Below are positions 20,035 to 29,599 of a stretch of DNA of 64,000 bases, piece after piece (positions within the stretch are counted from its first letter, which is position 1; each line of letters begins with the position of its first letter). A program made the translations under genes and the position numbers. Under the pieces are notes generated by a model that did no database searches, was not told where the DNA came from, and saw nothing but the letters and a program-made list of their open reading frames with translations. The DNA lies in NCBI GenBank assembly GCA_905221605.1, contig CAJNDS010002122.1:16001-80000 (forward strand), read 5' to 3'. Origin of the DNA: Symbiodinium natans (lineage: Eukaryota > Sar > Dinophyceae > Suessiales > Symbiodiniaceae).

Positions 20035-22717
20035 TCAGCCACGCGGAGGATCGCGAATGCTTGTGTTGAGAACCTCCTCCAACTTCTTTGCCAGCTCCCC
20101 GAAGCCTTTCCTTGGTAGCCCAGCAACCACATTCTAGTAAGGGTTTAGGGTTTAGGGTTTAGGGTTTAGGGTTTAGGGTTTAGGGTCTAGGGTCTAGGGT
20201 CTAGGGTTTAGGGTTTAGGGTTACTATACCCTGTTTTGTGGTAGGCTACTTTAGAAGAGAACCTGGAAGTAAAAACAAAAAAGGGAAAAGGGCACCACTG
20301 GGCTGCCCCCAAACCCGAAACCCTAAACCCTAAACCCTAAACCCTAAACCCTAAACCCTACCAAGCTTCGTTCTCGCCAGCTGGGCAGCGGTCTTGCCCT
20401 CGTTGTCCTCGTCCGATGGGTCCTTGGGGACGACATGAACCGTAAGATTGGGTTTAGGGTTTAGGGTTTAGGGTTTAGGGTTTAGGGTTTAGGGTTTAGG
20501 GTTTAGGGTTTAGGGTTTAGGGTTTAGGGTTTAGGGTTTAGGATTCAGGGGTTTAGGGTTTGGGGTTTAGGGTTTAGGGTTTAGGGTTTAGGGTCTAGGG
20601 TCATATACCCTACACTACTACAATTCCTATGAAGGGAATATGAACCCTAAAATTGGGGTCATATACCTTACACTACTACAATCCCTATTAAGGGAATGTG
20701 AACCCTAACATTGGAGTCATATACCCTGCACTACTATAATTCCTATGAAGGTATATGGTTCAACCCTAAACCCCAAACCCCAAACCCCAAACCCCAAACC
20801 CCAAACCCCAAACCCCAAACCCCAAACCCTAAACCCTAAACCCTAAACCCTAAACCCTAAACCCTAAACCCTAAAAGGGCTTATTTCGTCCCCAAGGGTC
20901 GGCTCTTGCCTCGAGGAGAGCGTCGCAGCAGTGGCTACGACCAGCCGCAGCTGCCTCCTAGGCTGCTTAGGGTTTAGGGTTTAGGGTTTAGGGTTAGGGT
21001 TTAGGGTTTAGGGTTAGGGTTTAGGGTTTAGGGTTTAGGATTTAGGGTTTAGGGTTTAGGGTTTAGGGTTTGGGGTTTGGGGTTTAGGGTTTAGGGTTTA
21101 GGGTTTAGGGTTTAGGGTTTAGGGTTTAGGGTTTAAGGGGTTACTTCTGAAGCCCTCTGAATTCCCCAAAACATGAACCTCTGTATATAGACCCAGTAAA
21201 GGGAAAGATAAAACATGTCTCCCACAGGGCCTACCCAGGTTCCATGAGAGGCGTACGACCGTCAAGGCCGACCTGGTGCACGCCGGCGTGGAAGTCAAGG
21301 AGCTTCCTCACGACTTCGAGGCCTGGGCCTTCGGAAGGAACCTAGGATGGCCTTTAAAACATCTGAAAAAAAAACCTCTGAAAAATATTCCAGAATATGA
21401 TCCTCTTAAACCCCAAAGAAGGGAAGATAGAACACTATCCCAAGGGCTTATGTAGGAACGCTGCTGGCAAGGGCGAGCACGCTGCGACCCTTGCTTGCCT
21501 CATTGGGATCTGCAGCTGCTTGTAGAAGGACCTCTGCGCAGCTCGCGCTTCCCCGCGCGCAGGCGGCTGACAGCGCCGTCAGCTGCGTCCCGCTGCGCTG
21601 GTGCACGTCTGCCCGCCGCTCCAAAAGCTCGTTAGCAACATCGCACCAACCTAGGGTGGCCCTGAAAACCCTCTGAAACATCTTCCTGAATATGATCCTC
21701 TGAAAACCCAACAAGGGAAAACATCAAATTGTCTTAAGGGCCTACCCAGCAACCATTGCGGCAGGCCAACGTCAGCAGTGACTGGCCGCCAGCACCTTGC
21801 TCGATGTGGGACGCATTCAGCTGCCTGTGAAAGCATAGCCTTAGTTGCTGAATTCATAAGCCCCCCCAAAAGTGCACACTTTTCAGCTCTATAGGGGATT
21901 TATAGTATCCCAAAAAAGTGTAAAGTGTACTCACTCAGCTACTATAAGTAGCCAGAGCAGTGGCCGATATTGCTGTTCTGCCTCGGAAGGCTTCCCTGCT
22001 GCTGCCATCAGGACGTCCACCTCGGCGCTCCTGCCGCCCTCCTTCAAGGCACCCAGGAGGCCTCTGTCCTAGTTCATGGTTGGGATAATATTAATAATCT
22101 AAATTTATATTCTTATTGGGTTTAAGTACCCTTAACATTGTAAAATGTTACCCAACTATGACCAAGTGTCTAGCTTCGGGCTCACTTCCGACGGGTTCTG
22201 CAACTCCCAGACCAGCCGCTGCTCCGGTGATAAGGCTGAAAGAAACCTTCGTAGCCCAGTAACCATATTCTAATAAGGGCACCCCTGTTTTTTGGGGTTG
22301 GTTGCTATGGATAAGGGAGCCTGGAACCCCAAAAAAGGGGCCACCAAGAAGCTCTGCGAGCTGGCCATCGGCGGCGGAGCTGAAATGAGCCTGGAAGCTG
22401 GCCTCACGCCATTGATGTGTGGGCCAGGTCGGAAGCTCAGCAAGAGCGGAAGAGAAGCGGCGCAGGAGCTCCTCGTGCCCCTCATGCGCGTGTTTGGGGG
22501 AGCCCGGAGCTTCAGTCGCTCCTGAGACCTCTGCAGCAGTTCGAGGCCCAGGAGCCGCAGGATTTGCGCGGAGGGCCTCTAATGTCCTCTCCAACTCCGT
22601 GACGATGTGCTTCTTCCGGCGGATCTCCTCATCCCAACCGGACATCTGGTCCATTACCTCGGCCCTCTCCTTCGCCAGCCGGTTCTGCAGCAGAACAAGG
22701 CTGGCCAGTGAAGCCAT
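20035..22717 (-). CDS. Ankyrin-repeat protein, 9 exons, 372 aa; all introns are inserted elements
   Basis: Exons (minus): 22717-22353, 22246-22171, 22068-21953, 21839-21754, 21650-21460, 21341-21243, 20957-20901, 20422-20370, 20110-20035. They total 1,119 nt, an open frame ending in TGA. The start ATG has G at -3 and +4 and an in-frame TGA three codons upstream. Residues about 5-55 look like a charged coiled coil. From about 200 to 370 there are roughly five ankyrin repeats, with cores such as RNGWCDVANELLERRADV, GRTPLMEAAAGRSHCCDALL and EGKTAAQLARTKGFGELAKK. Several repeats cross splice junctions, which confirms the joins. Ankyrin repeats bind proteins; no catalytic domain is visible, so the partner and role are unknown. 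Introns begin GC, GA, GC, GT, GT, GA, GA, GA and end AG before G. Each matches one short inverted-repeat element, and three contain telomeric arrays. Transcript data are needed to prove splicing, but frame restoration at eight junctions is hard to explain otherwise. Confidence 0.86.
20111..20369 (-). mobile_element. Intron 8: family C introner with two telomeric arrays (GA-AG)
   Basis: In sense orientation it begins CTTGGTAG and runs straight into TTTAGGG repeats (20321-20362). The C terminus then reappears (GCAGCCCAG at about 20303-20311), followed by the C core, a CCCTAAA array (20145-20222) and the 3' end CTGGGCTACCAAG. Flanks GAAG and GAAA are a near-identical duplication. Splicing gives AC|GAAAGGC, reading ARTKGFGELAKK to the stop. 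Confidence 0.83.
20423..20900 (-). mobile_element. Intron 7: family E introner with two telomeric arrays and an internal triplication (GA-AG)
   Basis: Element 20896-20423 has ends CTTGGGGACGA and TCGTCCCCAAG, flanked by exact GACC duplications. In the sense direction it holds a G-rich array (TTTAGGG, then TTTGGGG) at 20762-20875, three tandem copies of a roughly 65-bp E core (20600-20760), then a CCCTAAA array (20452-20598). The simple copy at 27489-27598 is only 110 bp. Splicing joins GCC to GACCCA (EARADPSDED). Confidence 0.86.
20958..21242 (-). mobile_element. Intron 6: family P introner carrying a telomeric array (GA-AG)
   Basis: The 5' part (minus, from 21238) is CTGGGTAGGCCCTG with the usual P core. 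Near its 3' end it is replaced by a CCCTAAA array (sense orientation; plus 20969-21135, with some short or variant units), leaving CAGCCTAG as acceptor. The donor is GA (GAACCTGGG) and the next exon begins GAGG. Joining gives RTPLMEAAAGRS, a perfect ankyrin consensus stretch. Confidence 0.84.
21342..21459 (-). mobile_element. Intron 5: family P introner (GT-AG)
   Basis: Minus-strand element 21455-21342 starts CTACATAAGCCCTTGGG and ends AGGCCATCCTAG. The target duplication GTTC is exact on both sides. The core matches intron 4. Splicing joins AGC to GTTCCT (ASSVPSEG). Confidence 0.87.
21651..21753 (-). mobile_element. Intron 4: family P introner (GT-AG)
   Basis: Minus-strand element 21749-21651 starts CTGGGTAGGCCCT and ends AGGGCCACCCTAG. 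It is flanked by exact GTTG copies (21753-21750 and 21650-21647). GT from the duplication and AG from the element give AATG|GTTGG, restoring RNGWCDV across the join. The core shares TTTCCCTT...GTTGGG and GAGGATCATATTCAGGAA with other P copies. Confidence 0.88.
21840..21948 (+). mobile_element. Intron 3: family B introner (GC-AG)
   Basis: Plus-strand ends are CTTAGTTGCTGAATT and ACTCAGCTACTATAAG. The target duplication TAGC is exact (21836-21839 and 21949-21952). On the gene strand the donor GC lies in the duplicated GCTA and the acceptor is the element's terminal AAG|G. Removal makes TG|G CTA TGC, reading LWLCFHRQL, a continuous ankyrin segment. So the element was inserted into coding sequence and now behaves as an intron. 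Confidence 0.88.
22069..22170 (-). mobile_element. Intron 2: family N introner (GA-AG), AT-rich
   Basis: Minus-strand element 22166-22069 has inverted ends CTTGGTCATAGTTGGG and CCCAACCATGAACTAG around an AT-rich core. It is flanked by identical GACA (22170-22167 and 22068-22065). A GA donor in the first GACA and the terminal AG of the element remove it exactly, joining CTA to GAC in phase 0. Confidence 0.85.
22247..22352 (-). mobile_element. Intron 1: family C introner (GC-AG)
   Basis: Read on the minus strand, the element (22348-22247) starts CTTGGTGGCCCC and ends CTGGGCTACGAAG. Family C termini are CTTGGTAGCCCAG and CTGGGCTACCAAG. Flanks GCTT and GTTT look like a diverged 4-bp target duplication. 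Splicing GC...AG joins GA to GTTTCTT and restores the frame (AEFLSALSPEQRLVWEL). By chance the element is also open in the upstream frame, which makes a false longer reading frame. Confidence 0.8.
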
Positions 22718-22856
22718 TGCAGGCGGTCAGTGCACTCAAGAGGCAGCCGTAGGTATCCGAGACGCGTCTACAGAGGCAGTCTCAAGCATCAGACGAGCTT
22801 TTGAGGGTCAGAGAAAAGCACCGGTCGCATGAACCATCTCATGAGCGCTGTGGGCA

Positions 22857-23001
22857 CTAGGATGGCCCTGAAAACCCTCTGAAAATAGTCCTAAATATGA
22901 CCCTCGGAAAACCCTAACCCAAAACCCTAAACCCTAAACCCTAAACCCTAAATCCTAAACCCAACAAGGGAAAATATCAACTATCCCAAGGGCCAACCAA
23001 G
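22857..23001 (-). mobile_element. Family P element upstream of the ankyrin gene, with telomeric insert
   Basis: Element ends are CTAGGATGGCCCTG (plus, left) and GGCCAACCAAG (right), with an exact GGCA target duplication (22853-22856, 23002-23005). A CCCTAAA array (about 22905-22960) sits inside the core, exactly where other copies read AAAACCCAACAAGG. It lies upstream of the start codon, in a leader or promoter region, and its flank does not give AG|G. Confidence 0.8.
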
Positions 23002-25460
23002 GGCAAGAGTGCAGTATTTCAAGCTTGCTTATTGCGGAGCTGGAAGGTCGAGGAGTGTCTGTGCCATAAGAGGAACGACAAGTCCCAGACCTCCAACTGG
23101 CAGCACACTACAGATCTTAGGGTTTAGGGTTTGGGGTTTAGGGTTTAGGATTTAGGGTTTAGGGTCTAGGGTTTAGGGCAGAACCGCTGATGCCTAAACA
23201 ACAAATTCAGATTGCCACGCCTCTCTCAAAGTGTGGGGCCCTTCAATGTAGGGGCACTTACCTGGAAAATGGACCCTCGTTGGAACAACCCTAAACCCTA
23301 AACCCTAAACCCCAAACCCTAAACCCTAAACCCTAAACCCTAAACCCTAACCCTAAACCCTAAACCCTAAACCCTACACGTCTGCTGCTCAGGTGCAGGG
23401 AAGTCCAGCCCGGTACTGGCCATTGAAACGCGCGGCCAAGGTGCCGGGAACCGCTCCCACTTGAGCCAAGCAAGCTGATCCTCCCTCTGGGTGTTGGTAG
23501 GGTTTAGGGTTTAGGGTTTAGGGTTTAGGGTTTAGGGTTTAGGGTTTAGGGTTTAGGGTTTAGGGTTTATGGTTTAGGGTTTCGGGTTTAGGGCTTAGGG
23601 TTTAGGGGGTTTAGGGGGTTTAGGGTGTTTAGGGTGTTTAGGGTTTCTAGGCTGTTTAGGGTTAGGGTTTTTAGGGTTTTTAGGGTGTTTGAAGGTGTTT
23701 TTGGGTTTCGGGGTTAGGGTTTAGGGTTTAAATAGGGTTCAGGGTGAGGGTTTCAGCGTTCATCATGAAGATCAGGATACAACTGAGAGCGATGCACTCT
23801 TCATCTGCGCATTGTCAAGATTCAGATACTGTTGACCTCTGGTTTAGGGTTTCCAGTTTCGGGCAACGAGGGGCCGGGGGGGGGGGGGGGGTTGAGGGTT
23901 CAGGGGTTCGCTGAGGGTTTAGGGTTTAGGGTTTAGGGTTTAGGGTTTAGGGTTTAGGGTTTAGGCTAGTCACAGATCTTCTGGGTGCAAGAACGACTGC
24001 CCAAACTGCAGTTACGGCCTAAACTCCTGGAATTCCACCACTGCCCTTCCCCGATGTCTACGAGGGGTCTTCCCTAAACCCTAAACCCTAAACCCTAAAC
24101 CCTAAACCCTAAACCCTAAACCCTAAACCCTAAACCCTTTGAGCCCCCAACTGTGAAAGAAACACCGCATGTCTCTGATTAAAGTTTAGGTTCGGCATAT
24201 GTGTCTTCCTTTGTGTTCTTTCTTTCCTTCATTCTTTCTTTGCTTATGTCCTTTCTTTCTTTCTGTCTCTCTCTCTCTCTCTCTCTCTCTTGCTCTCACT
24301 CACTCTCGCTTGCTCAGTCTCGAGTTTCGGGCTTAGGGTTGAGGGTTCAGGGCAACAAAGCCTAAACACCAAAACCTGCATCTAAAACCCAAAACCTTCA
24401 TCGCTCAGCTCCTCGGATCTCTCTTCTGCCAGTCGGCACCGAAAAAAACCTCAAAAAACCGACAAAAACACCCAAAAGACCCTAAACCCACACGGGTTCT
24501 TCCCTAAACTCCTGAAGCCACAAGAGTTCTTCCCTAACCCTAACCCCTAAACCCTAAACCCTAAACCCCTGAACCCACAAGCCCTGCACTTTGAAACACC
24601 AGTCCCCCCAAAATGGGCCGCCGTGGAGGCCTGAAATAGCCGCCTAAACCACTTTAGAGCGCATCTCCTGGCATGTCCGACCAAAGCCCCTGACAAAAAA
24701 AGGGTTTAGGGTTTAGGGTTTAGGGTTTAGGGTTTAGGGTTTAGGGTTTAGGGTTTAGGGTTTAAGGTCCTTCTATACCTCAACCCTAAACCCTAGCTAG
24801 ACCCTAAACCCCTCAGCCATGACTCTGACACCCAGCACCTTGACTGCCTGGCGCCCGTCCAGAACCCACATGCGGCGGCACCCTGATCCCAACGGCAAAT
24901 TGCTCTTGAGGGTTTAGGGTTTAGGGTTGATAGTTTAGGGCTTAGGGTTTAGGTGTCTGCGGGCTCAGGTACAGGGGTTTTAGGAAGGTTGTCTATAGTT
25001 GTAGGGGTCTTAGGAAGGTTGTATAAAAGGGGTAGGGGTTTTCGGAAGGTTGTAAGGGGGATGGGCGGGGGGGCTTGACGAGTTTTTTTGGAAGGGCGTT
25101 TAGGACTTGGATCGCTAAACCCAAAACCCTAAACCCTAAACCCTAAACCCTGAAACCCTAAACCCTAAACCCTAAGCCTAAACCCTAAACCCTAAACCTT
25201 AAACCATGGAGTTCAGGGGCTGAAAAGTGGGAGACGAAGATTGGTTGGAGTGGATGTGTCGGGCTTGCTGGGGCATGTGGTTGAGGTTTAGGGTTTAGGG
25301 TTTAGGGTTTAGGGTTTATGTTTTAGGGTTTAGGGTCTAGGGTCTAGGGTCTAGGGTTTAGGGCTCGTGGCCTGTAGAGGGTGTGAGGGTTTAAAGCATC
25401 GGGATCAGGGTTTATGGGACACACACCACCCACTGATGGATGCCAAGGTGCCTTCTCTGC
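23002..25460. repeat. Telomeric patchwork upstream of the ankyrin gene
   Basis: TTTAGGG arrays at 23500-23590, 23916-23966, 24703-24765 and 25284-25350; CCCTAAA at 23288-23376, 24072-24140, 24545-24575 and 25120-25205. A TTTC/CT microsatellite is at 24215-24312 and a G run at 23876-23891. The exon-like piece 23484-23378 is listed separately. No other gene recognised. Confidence 0.7.
23378..23484 (-). CDS. Exon-like coding segment upstream of the ankyrin gene
   Basis: CCAGAG|G opens EDQLAWLKWERFPAPWPR, VSMASTGLDFPAPEQQT and ends before GTAGGG, the first bases of a telomeric array. The plus strand is less convincing. It may belong to a gene preceding the ankyrin gene on the same strand. Family unknown. 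Confidence 0.45.
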
Positions 25461-25464
25461 GATA

Positions 25465-25881
25465 TCACCTCTGAATACGTACTCCTAACTGTGGACTGAA
25501 ACTGCAGTCCGGGAAACCCCATCTACAACTACACCCTCTACCCCCAACCACAGCCACCAGAACTTCCGAATCCACGGCAGACAGTGGCAGCTGAGGCGAG
25601 GGCGGCGGCGGTGGTGGCAGTTGTTGCGGTGGGGCCTTGGCAGCCTCCGGCACAGGCTTCAATGCCGGCGCGGCTGCCGGCGCGGCCGCGGGCGCGGCCG
25701 CAGGCGTGGGAGGGGTGGAAGCAGGTGCAGGAGGCGCCACAGGTGGTGGTAGATTTGGTGGAGGTGGTGCGGGCGTGGGTGTTGCCAGCCGTGTGGGCTG
25801 TGAGGGTTGCGTGGGTGGCAGAGGGGGTGGAGGTGGTGGGGGCGGCGGCGCTAGCCCAGCCTCAACACTTTGCTGAAGCAT
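25465..25881 (-). CDS. Proline/alanine-rich protein or exon, uncertain
   Basis: A 138-codon frame starts MLQQSVEAGLA, then runs of prolines with PTQPSQPTRLATPTPAP, alanine runs (APAAAPAAAPAL) and a non-repetitive tail (SAVDSEVLVAVVGGRGCSCR). It contains no telomeric unit. It may be a real Pro-rich exon or GC-rich low complexity, since the opposite strand is also open. No regulatory signal seen. Confidence 0.35.
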   Translation of the reverse strand: MLQQSVEAGLAPPPPPPPPPLPPTQPSQPTRLATPTPAPPPPNLPPPVAPPAPASTPPTPAAAPAAAPAAAPALKPVPEAAKAPPQQLPPPPPPSPQLPLSAVDSEVLVAVVGGRGCSCRWGFPDCSFSPQLGVRIQR

Positions 25882-26892
25882 TCACGTGTCAATACCTATG
25901 TCTGCCGGCACTGGCTGGCCAGAAAAGGACCGAACTCCTCAGACTCTCAAGTCTACGCCGAGGGAAAGTACTACCACTGTAGGACGTCTCTTTAACTATA
26001 AGTGGCGTTGTATCCTTGCCCGGAAGGACACCTGCCCAAACTCCCAGGAGTTACTCTAGCTTCATCCGAAACCGTAATGCCTCATATTCAAAGCCTAAAC
26101 TGGCCTAAGCCACACAAACCATACATACCCTAAGCCCGACACCCCATACCCGACGAAAGCCCCACTTACCACTTTCCATTTCCACTTGCTACTTTCCAAG
26201 TGACTTTGGGCCTATGCCATTTCTACTTGCGACTTTCCACTTTAAGCTATTCGCTGTCCACTCACTGGCCCTTCTTCCTTTTGTTTGAGGTGTGGGGGTT
26301 CGGACGCTTCGGACCAAAAAAATGGGAAGTGGAAGTGGAAAGTGGAAAGGGGGTTGGTCCGAAAAGAGTAGTGGAAAGTGGAAAGGGTAATCGTAAAAAG
26401 TGGATAGGGGAACTGGAAATTGCTCCGGAAAAAGTGGAAAGGGCATCGCAGGGGGGGGGGGTGCAAATGCATAAACTAAAACAGCATCTCCATCTAAATA
26501 CACATATACATATACACCCTAAACCCTAAACCCTAAACCCTAAACCCTAAACCCTAAACCCTAAACCCTAAACCCTAAACCCTAAACCCTAAACCCTAAA
26601 CCCTAAACCCTAAACCCATATACATATCAACCCCATTAATAGCCCAACAGCTACCGAGCCCTTTCCTCGCGCCCCATCCTAAGAGACTCTCCTGGGGGCC
26701 CCTGCGCTCACGGCTCGCCATCCCTGGGTTTAGGGTTTAGGGTTTAGGGTTTAGGGTTTAGGGTTTAGGGTTTAGGGTTTAGGGTTTAGGGTTTGTGGTT
26801 TAAGGTTTAGGGTTTAGGGTTTAGGGTTCCGGACTTTCAGGGCGGGTTGCGGGTTTTTTTGGGGTTTTCGGCTGAGAGCCTAGGGTTAAGGG

Positions 26893-27043
26893 TTGGGATG
26901 TTCCCCCCTACACTAACAGTCCTTAATCGGGATCATAGTACCCACCCACCCCCTATTTCAATCCCTATTTAGGGACTGTTAGGGTTTAGGGTTTAGGGTT
27001 TAGGGTTTAGGGTTTAGGGTTTAGGGTTTAGGGAAACATTCCA
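26893..27043. mobile_element. Family A element with telomeric array replacing the right arm
   Basis: Starts TTGGGATGTTCCCCCC and keeps the arm AGGGACTGTTAG, then switches at that TTAG into TTTAGGG repeats (26977-27033) before ending AAACATTCCA. The switch point is a 4-5 bp telomere-like seed in the element. Confidence 0.8.
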
Positions 27044-27318
27044 TGTGAAGGATCTTAAAGGCTTCAGGGTTGAGGCTCTACGGGTTTTCCAAGGGATTCG
27101 CAGCCTTCAACCCCCTAAACCCGAAACCCTAAACCCTAAATCCTAAACCCTAAACCCTAAAGCCTAAACCCTAAACCCTAAACCCTAAACCCTAAGCCCT
27201 AAGCCCTAAGCCCTAAGCCCTAAACCCTAAACCCTAAACCCTGACCAAACTTCGGATCTTCCCCTTGAAAGAAGTCTCTGGGCTTTAGGGCTAAGGGTTT
27301 AGGGCTACGGGGTTATGT

Positions 27319-27358
27319 TGGGTGTTCCCCCTTCTACCAAGAGTCCTTCATAATCCCA
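27319..27358. mobile_element. Family A fragment (left arm only)
   Basis: GGGTGTTCCCCCTTCTACCA and GAGTCCTTCATAATCCC match the family A left arm; no right arm. A shorter end fragment (TTGGGATGTTACCCC) is at 56449-56463. Confidence 0.55.
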
Positions 27359-27488
27359 ACCCGAAACCCTCAACCCCGGCCCCTGCCTGAGAAGTCAGAC
27401 AAAACGGGTTGGTACAGTGACAGCACTGCTCAAGAAAGAAACGAGCACGCTCACGTGGGGACCAAACCCTACTTCTATGTTAAGATCC

Positions 27489-27598
27489 CTTGGGGGCCAA
27501 CTGAACCCTAGAAGGGTTTAGGGTCCATATACCTTAGTTCGGAAATATAGTAGTATAGGGAAAATAACCCCAATTTGGGGGTTCATGTGGTCCCTCGG
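27489..27598. mobile_element. Family E element, simple copy
   Basis: Left half CTTGGGGGCCAACTGAACCC and right half GGGGGTTCATGTGGTCCC, with the core GGTCCATATACC and TATAGTAGTATAGGG. No telomeric array longer than one unit. Useful as the unexpanded form of introns like ankyrin intron 7. Confidence 0.65.
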
Positions 27599-28791
27599 CA
27601 TTTCTGCAGTATTCCTTTGATATCCAGCCCATGCCTCACAGATCTTGCTTTGCTTGTGATCGCGCGGCCTTAAGCCTATAGCCACAGCCTTATAAGGGGG
27701 GGGGGGGGGGGGGTAGGTTTTAGGGTTTAGGTTTAGGGTCAACGATCGCACCTTGATGCCCAAAACCCTGAATGGTTTCCGTCCCCACCGCCCTACCCCA
27801 AGTGGTCCATGGTCGTCCATGGTTTCAGAGTTACGTGCACCAGTTTGGTTTCCATTGCGTCCCTGGTTGGTTTCAGCGACCGAGGTTTCCGTAACGTCGT
27901 TTACCCGAAACCCGAAACCCGAAACCCGAAACCCTAAACCCTAAACCCTAAACCCTAAACCCTAGTTTACAGGCTACAGCTTGGGTGGTTCCCCTGTGCT
28001 TTTGCACATCGGAATGGTAAAAAGGAATCGCAAGACTCCGCGGACTATTCCTAGCACCCCCAACCCCAGGTGTGGTGGTGTAGGGTTTAGGGTCTAGGGT
28101 CCAGGGTCTAGGGCCTAGGGTCTAGGGTCTAGGGTCTACGATCTAGGGTTTGGGGTTTAGGGTTCAGGCCGATCTGTTCATGTCCTAGCGTGTCGTGCAG
28201 AAGCCCTGAACACAATACCCTCAAACTGCCCTAAACCCTGAACCCTAAGCCCTAAACCCTAAACCTGAAGCCCTTCCCTGTGCTGAGCGCTGGGCAATGG
28301 TAAGGCGCCCCTTCAAGGCAGAACAGTTGGGACGTACCGTTGCTGGGTAGCCCCTAAACCCAAATTCTAAACCCGAAACCCGAATAGAATACATGATGAG
28401 AGCAGACTGAACATCTTGTATATGGAGTGATGCCATGCTGCCACCTCCTTGCTCGGTGTCTCTTCCAGTGGGGTTTGGGTTAGGGGTTTAGGGTTTAGGA
28501 CTAGGAGCCTCATGTGAGCACCATGGTATATGACAACCACAGGGCGGTGCACGTTGATTCTGATAACTTGGTGTAAGTTCCGTAACAGCAATCCAGCTCA
28601 GCCCCGCTTGCGGCCTGGCTATGTGCGGAGCGAGCAGTCACGTTGTAGCTTGATTGTGACTAGGAGTGCTGCTCCTGTCGTTTAGGGTTAAGTTCGGGTT
28701 TGGGCTCTAGGAATTGACATACTGTCTCTTCATCAGTCGACATACTCTTCGGTGTTCCGATATTCATGACTATGCTACACAGCCAGCTAGG

Positions 28792-28863
28792 TCACCTGAG
28801 CGGTTTGGAATCTAGCAGTATCTGCACGACATCTTCGTGCTTGATTTCCGCATAGGCGAACTG
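28792..28863 (-). CDS. Possible terminal ankyrin-like exon
   Basis: The minus strand reads QFAYAEIKHEDVVQILLDSK then PLR and TGA (28794-28792). HEDVVQILLDS resembles the second helix of an ankyrin repeat. The acceptor is unclear (CTCAG|TT). A second ankyrin gene or decayed paralogue is possible. Confidence 0.4.
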   Translation of the reverse strand, partial: QFAYAEIKHEDVVQILLDSKPLR

Positions 28864-29599
28864 AGAATGTGCCCCTTGAACCTACAAAACCCTTAACAGC
28901 CGGGGAGAGGGGGGGGGGGGCATCTGGAGGGGGTTCCATAGAGTCTCGGGATTCGGGCCCCTCTAAGCCCTAAGCCCTAAACCCTAAACCCGAAACCCTA
29001 AAACCTAAACCCCAAACCCCTTCACTTTCAGAACGGCTGTTGCGGCCAAGACACCGGCACACTCTTAAAGGCTTTGAAGCACTGGAGGCCCAAAGAAGGC
29101 TTCATGGCGCCAAACCCCAAAAAAACCCTAAACCCTACACCCTCAACCCTAAACCCTAAACCCTACACCCTAAACCCTAAACCCTTTAAACCCTAACCCT
29201 AAACCCTAAACCCCAAACGGTTTATCATGGGACTCTACCTCCGACCCCTAAGTTGCAGCCTTGGGTTTTCGGGGACCCCTTTTAGGGCTTAGGGTTTAGG
29301 GTTTAGGGTTTAGGGTTTAGGGCTTAGGGTTTAGGGCTTAGGGTTTGATCCTTGCAATCTGAAACTCCATTCAATCAAAACATGCCCTAAGGGTACCTCA
29401 CGAACCCTGAACCCACTTTCTTGGTAGGCCCTTAGTCTAAATCTAAATCCCCTTATAGGATGCTAGGGACCTAAACCCTAAACCCTAAACCCTAAACCCT
29501 AAACCCTTGGACTCTTACGGGGCTGGCGACCCATCCACGCCTTCGGCCGAAACAGCTTCGTCTCGCGCGCTCACGGCTTGTAGGGTCCAGGGGTGCCTA

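Larger units (their letters stand above)
26085..28790. repeat. Patchwork with GTGGAAA repeats and telomeric arrays
   Basis: 26165-26450 holds TTTCCACTT on the left and AAGTGGAAA on the right, a loose inverted repeat about 280 bp long. CCCTAAA array 26516-26614, TTTAGGG 26726-26832 and 26979-27033, CCCTAAA 27126-27240 (with a CCCTAAG block) and 27905-27962 (CCCGAAA variant block), GGGTCTA variants 28080-28150. Two family A elements and one E element are listed separately. Confidence 0.7.

Noticed and set aside
22148-22717. Single-exon 189-codon protein
   Set aside because: The first 121 codons are real, but the frame then continues by chance through element C. Splicing the element out gives the ankyrin gene frame instead.
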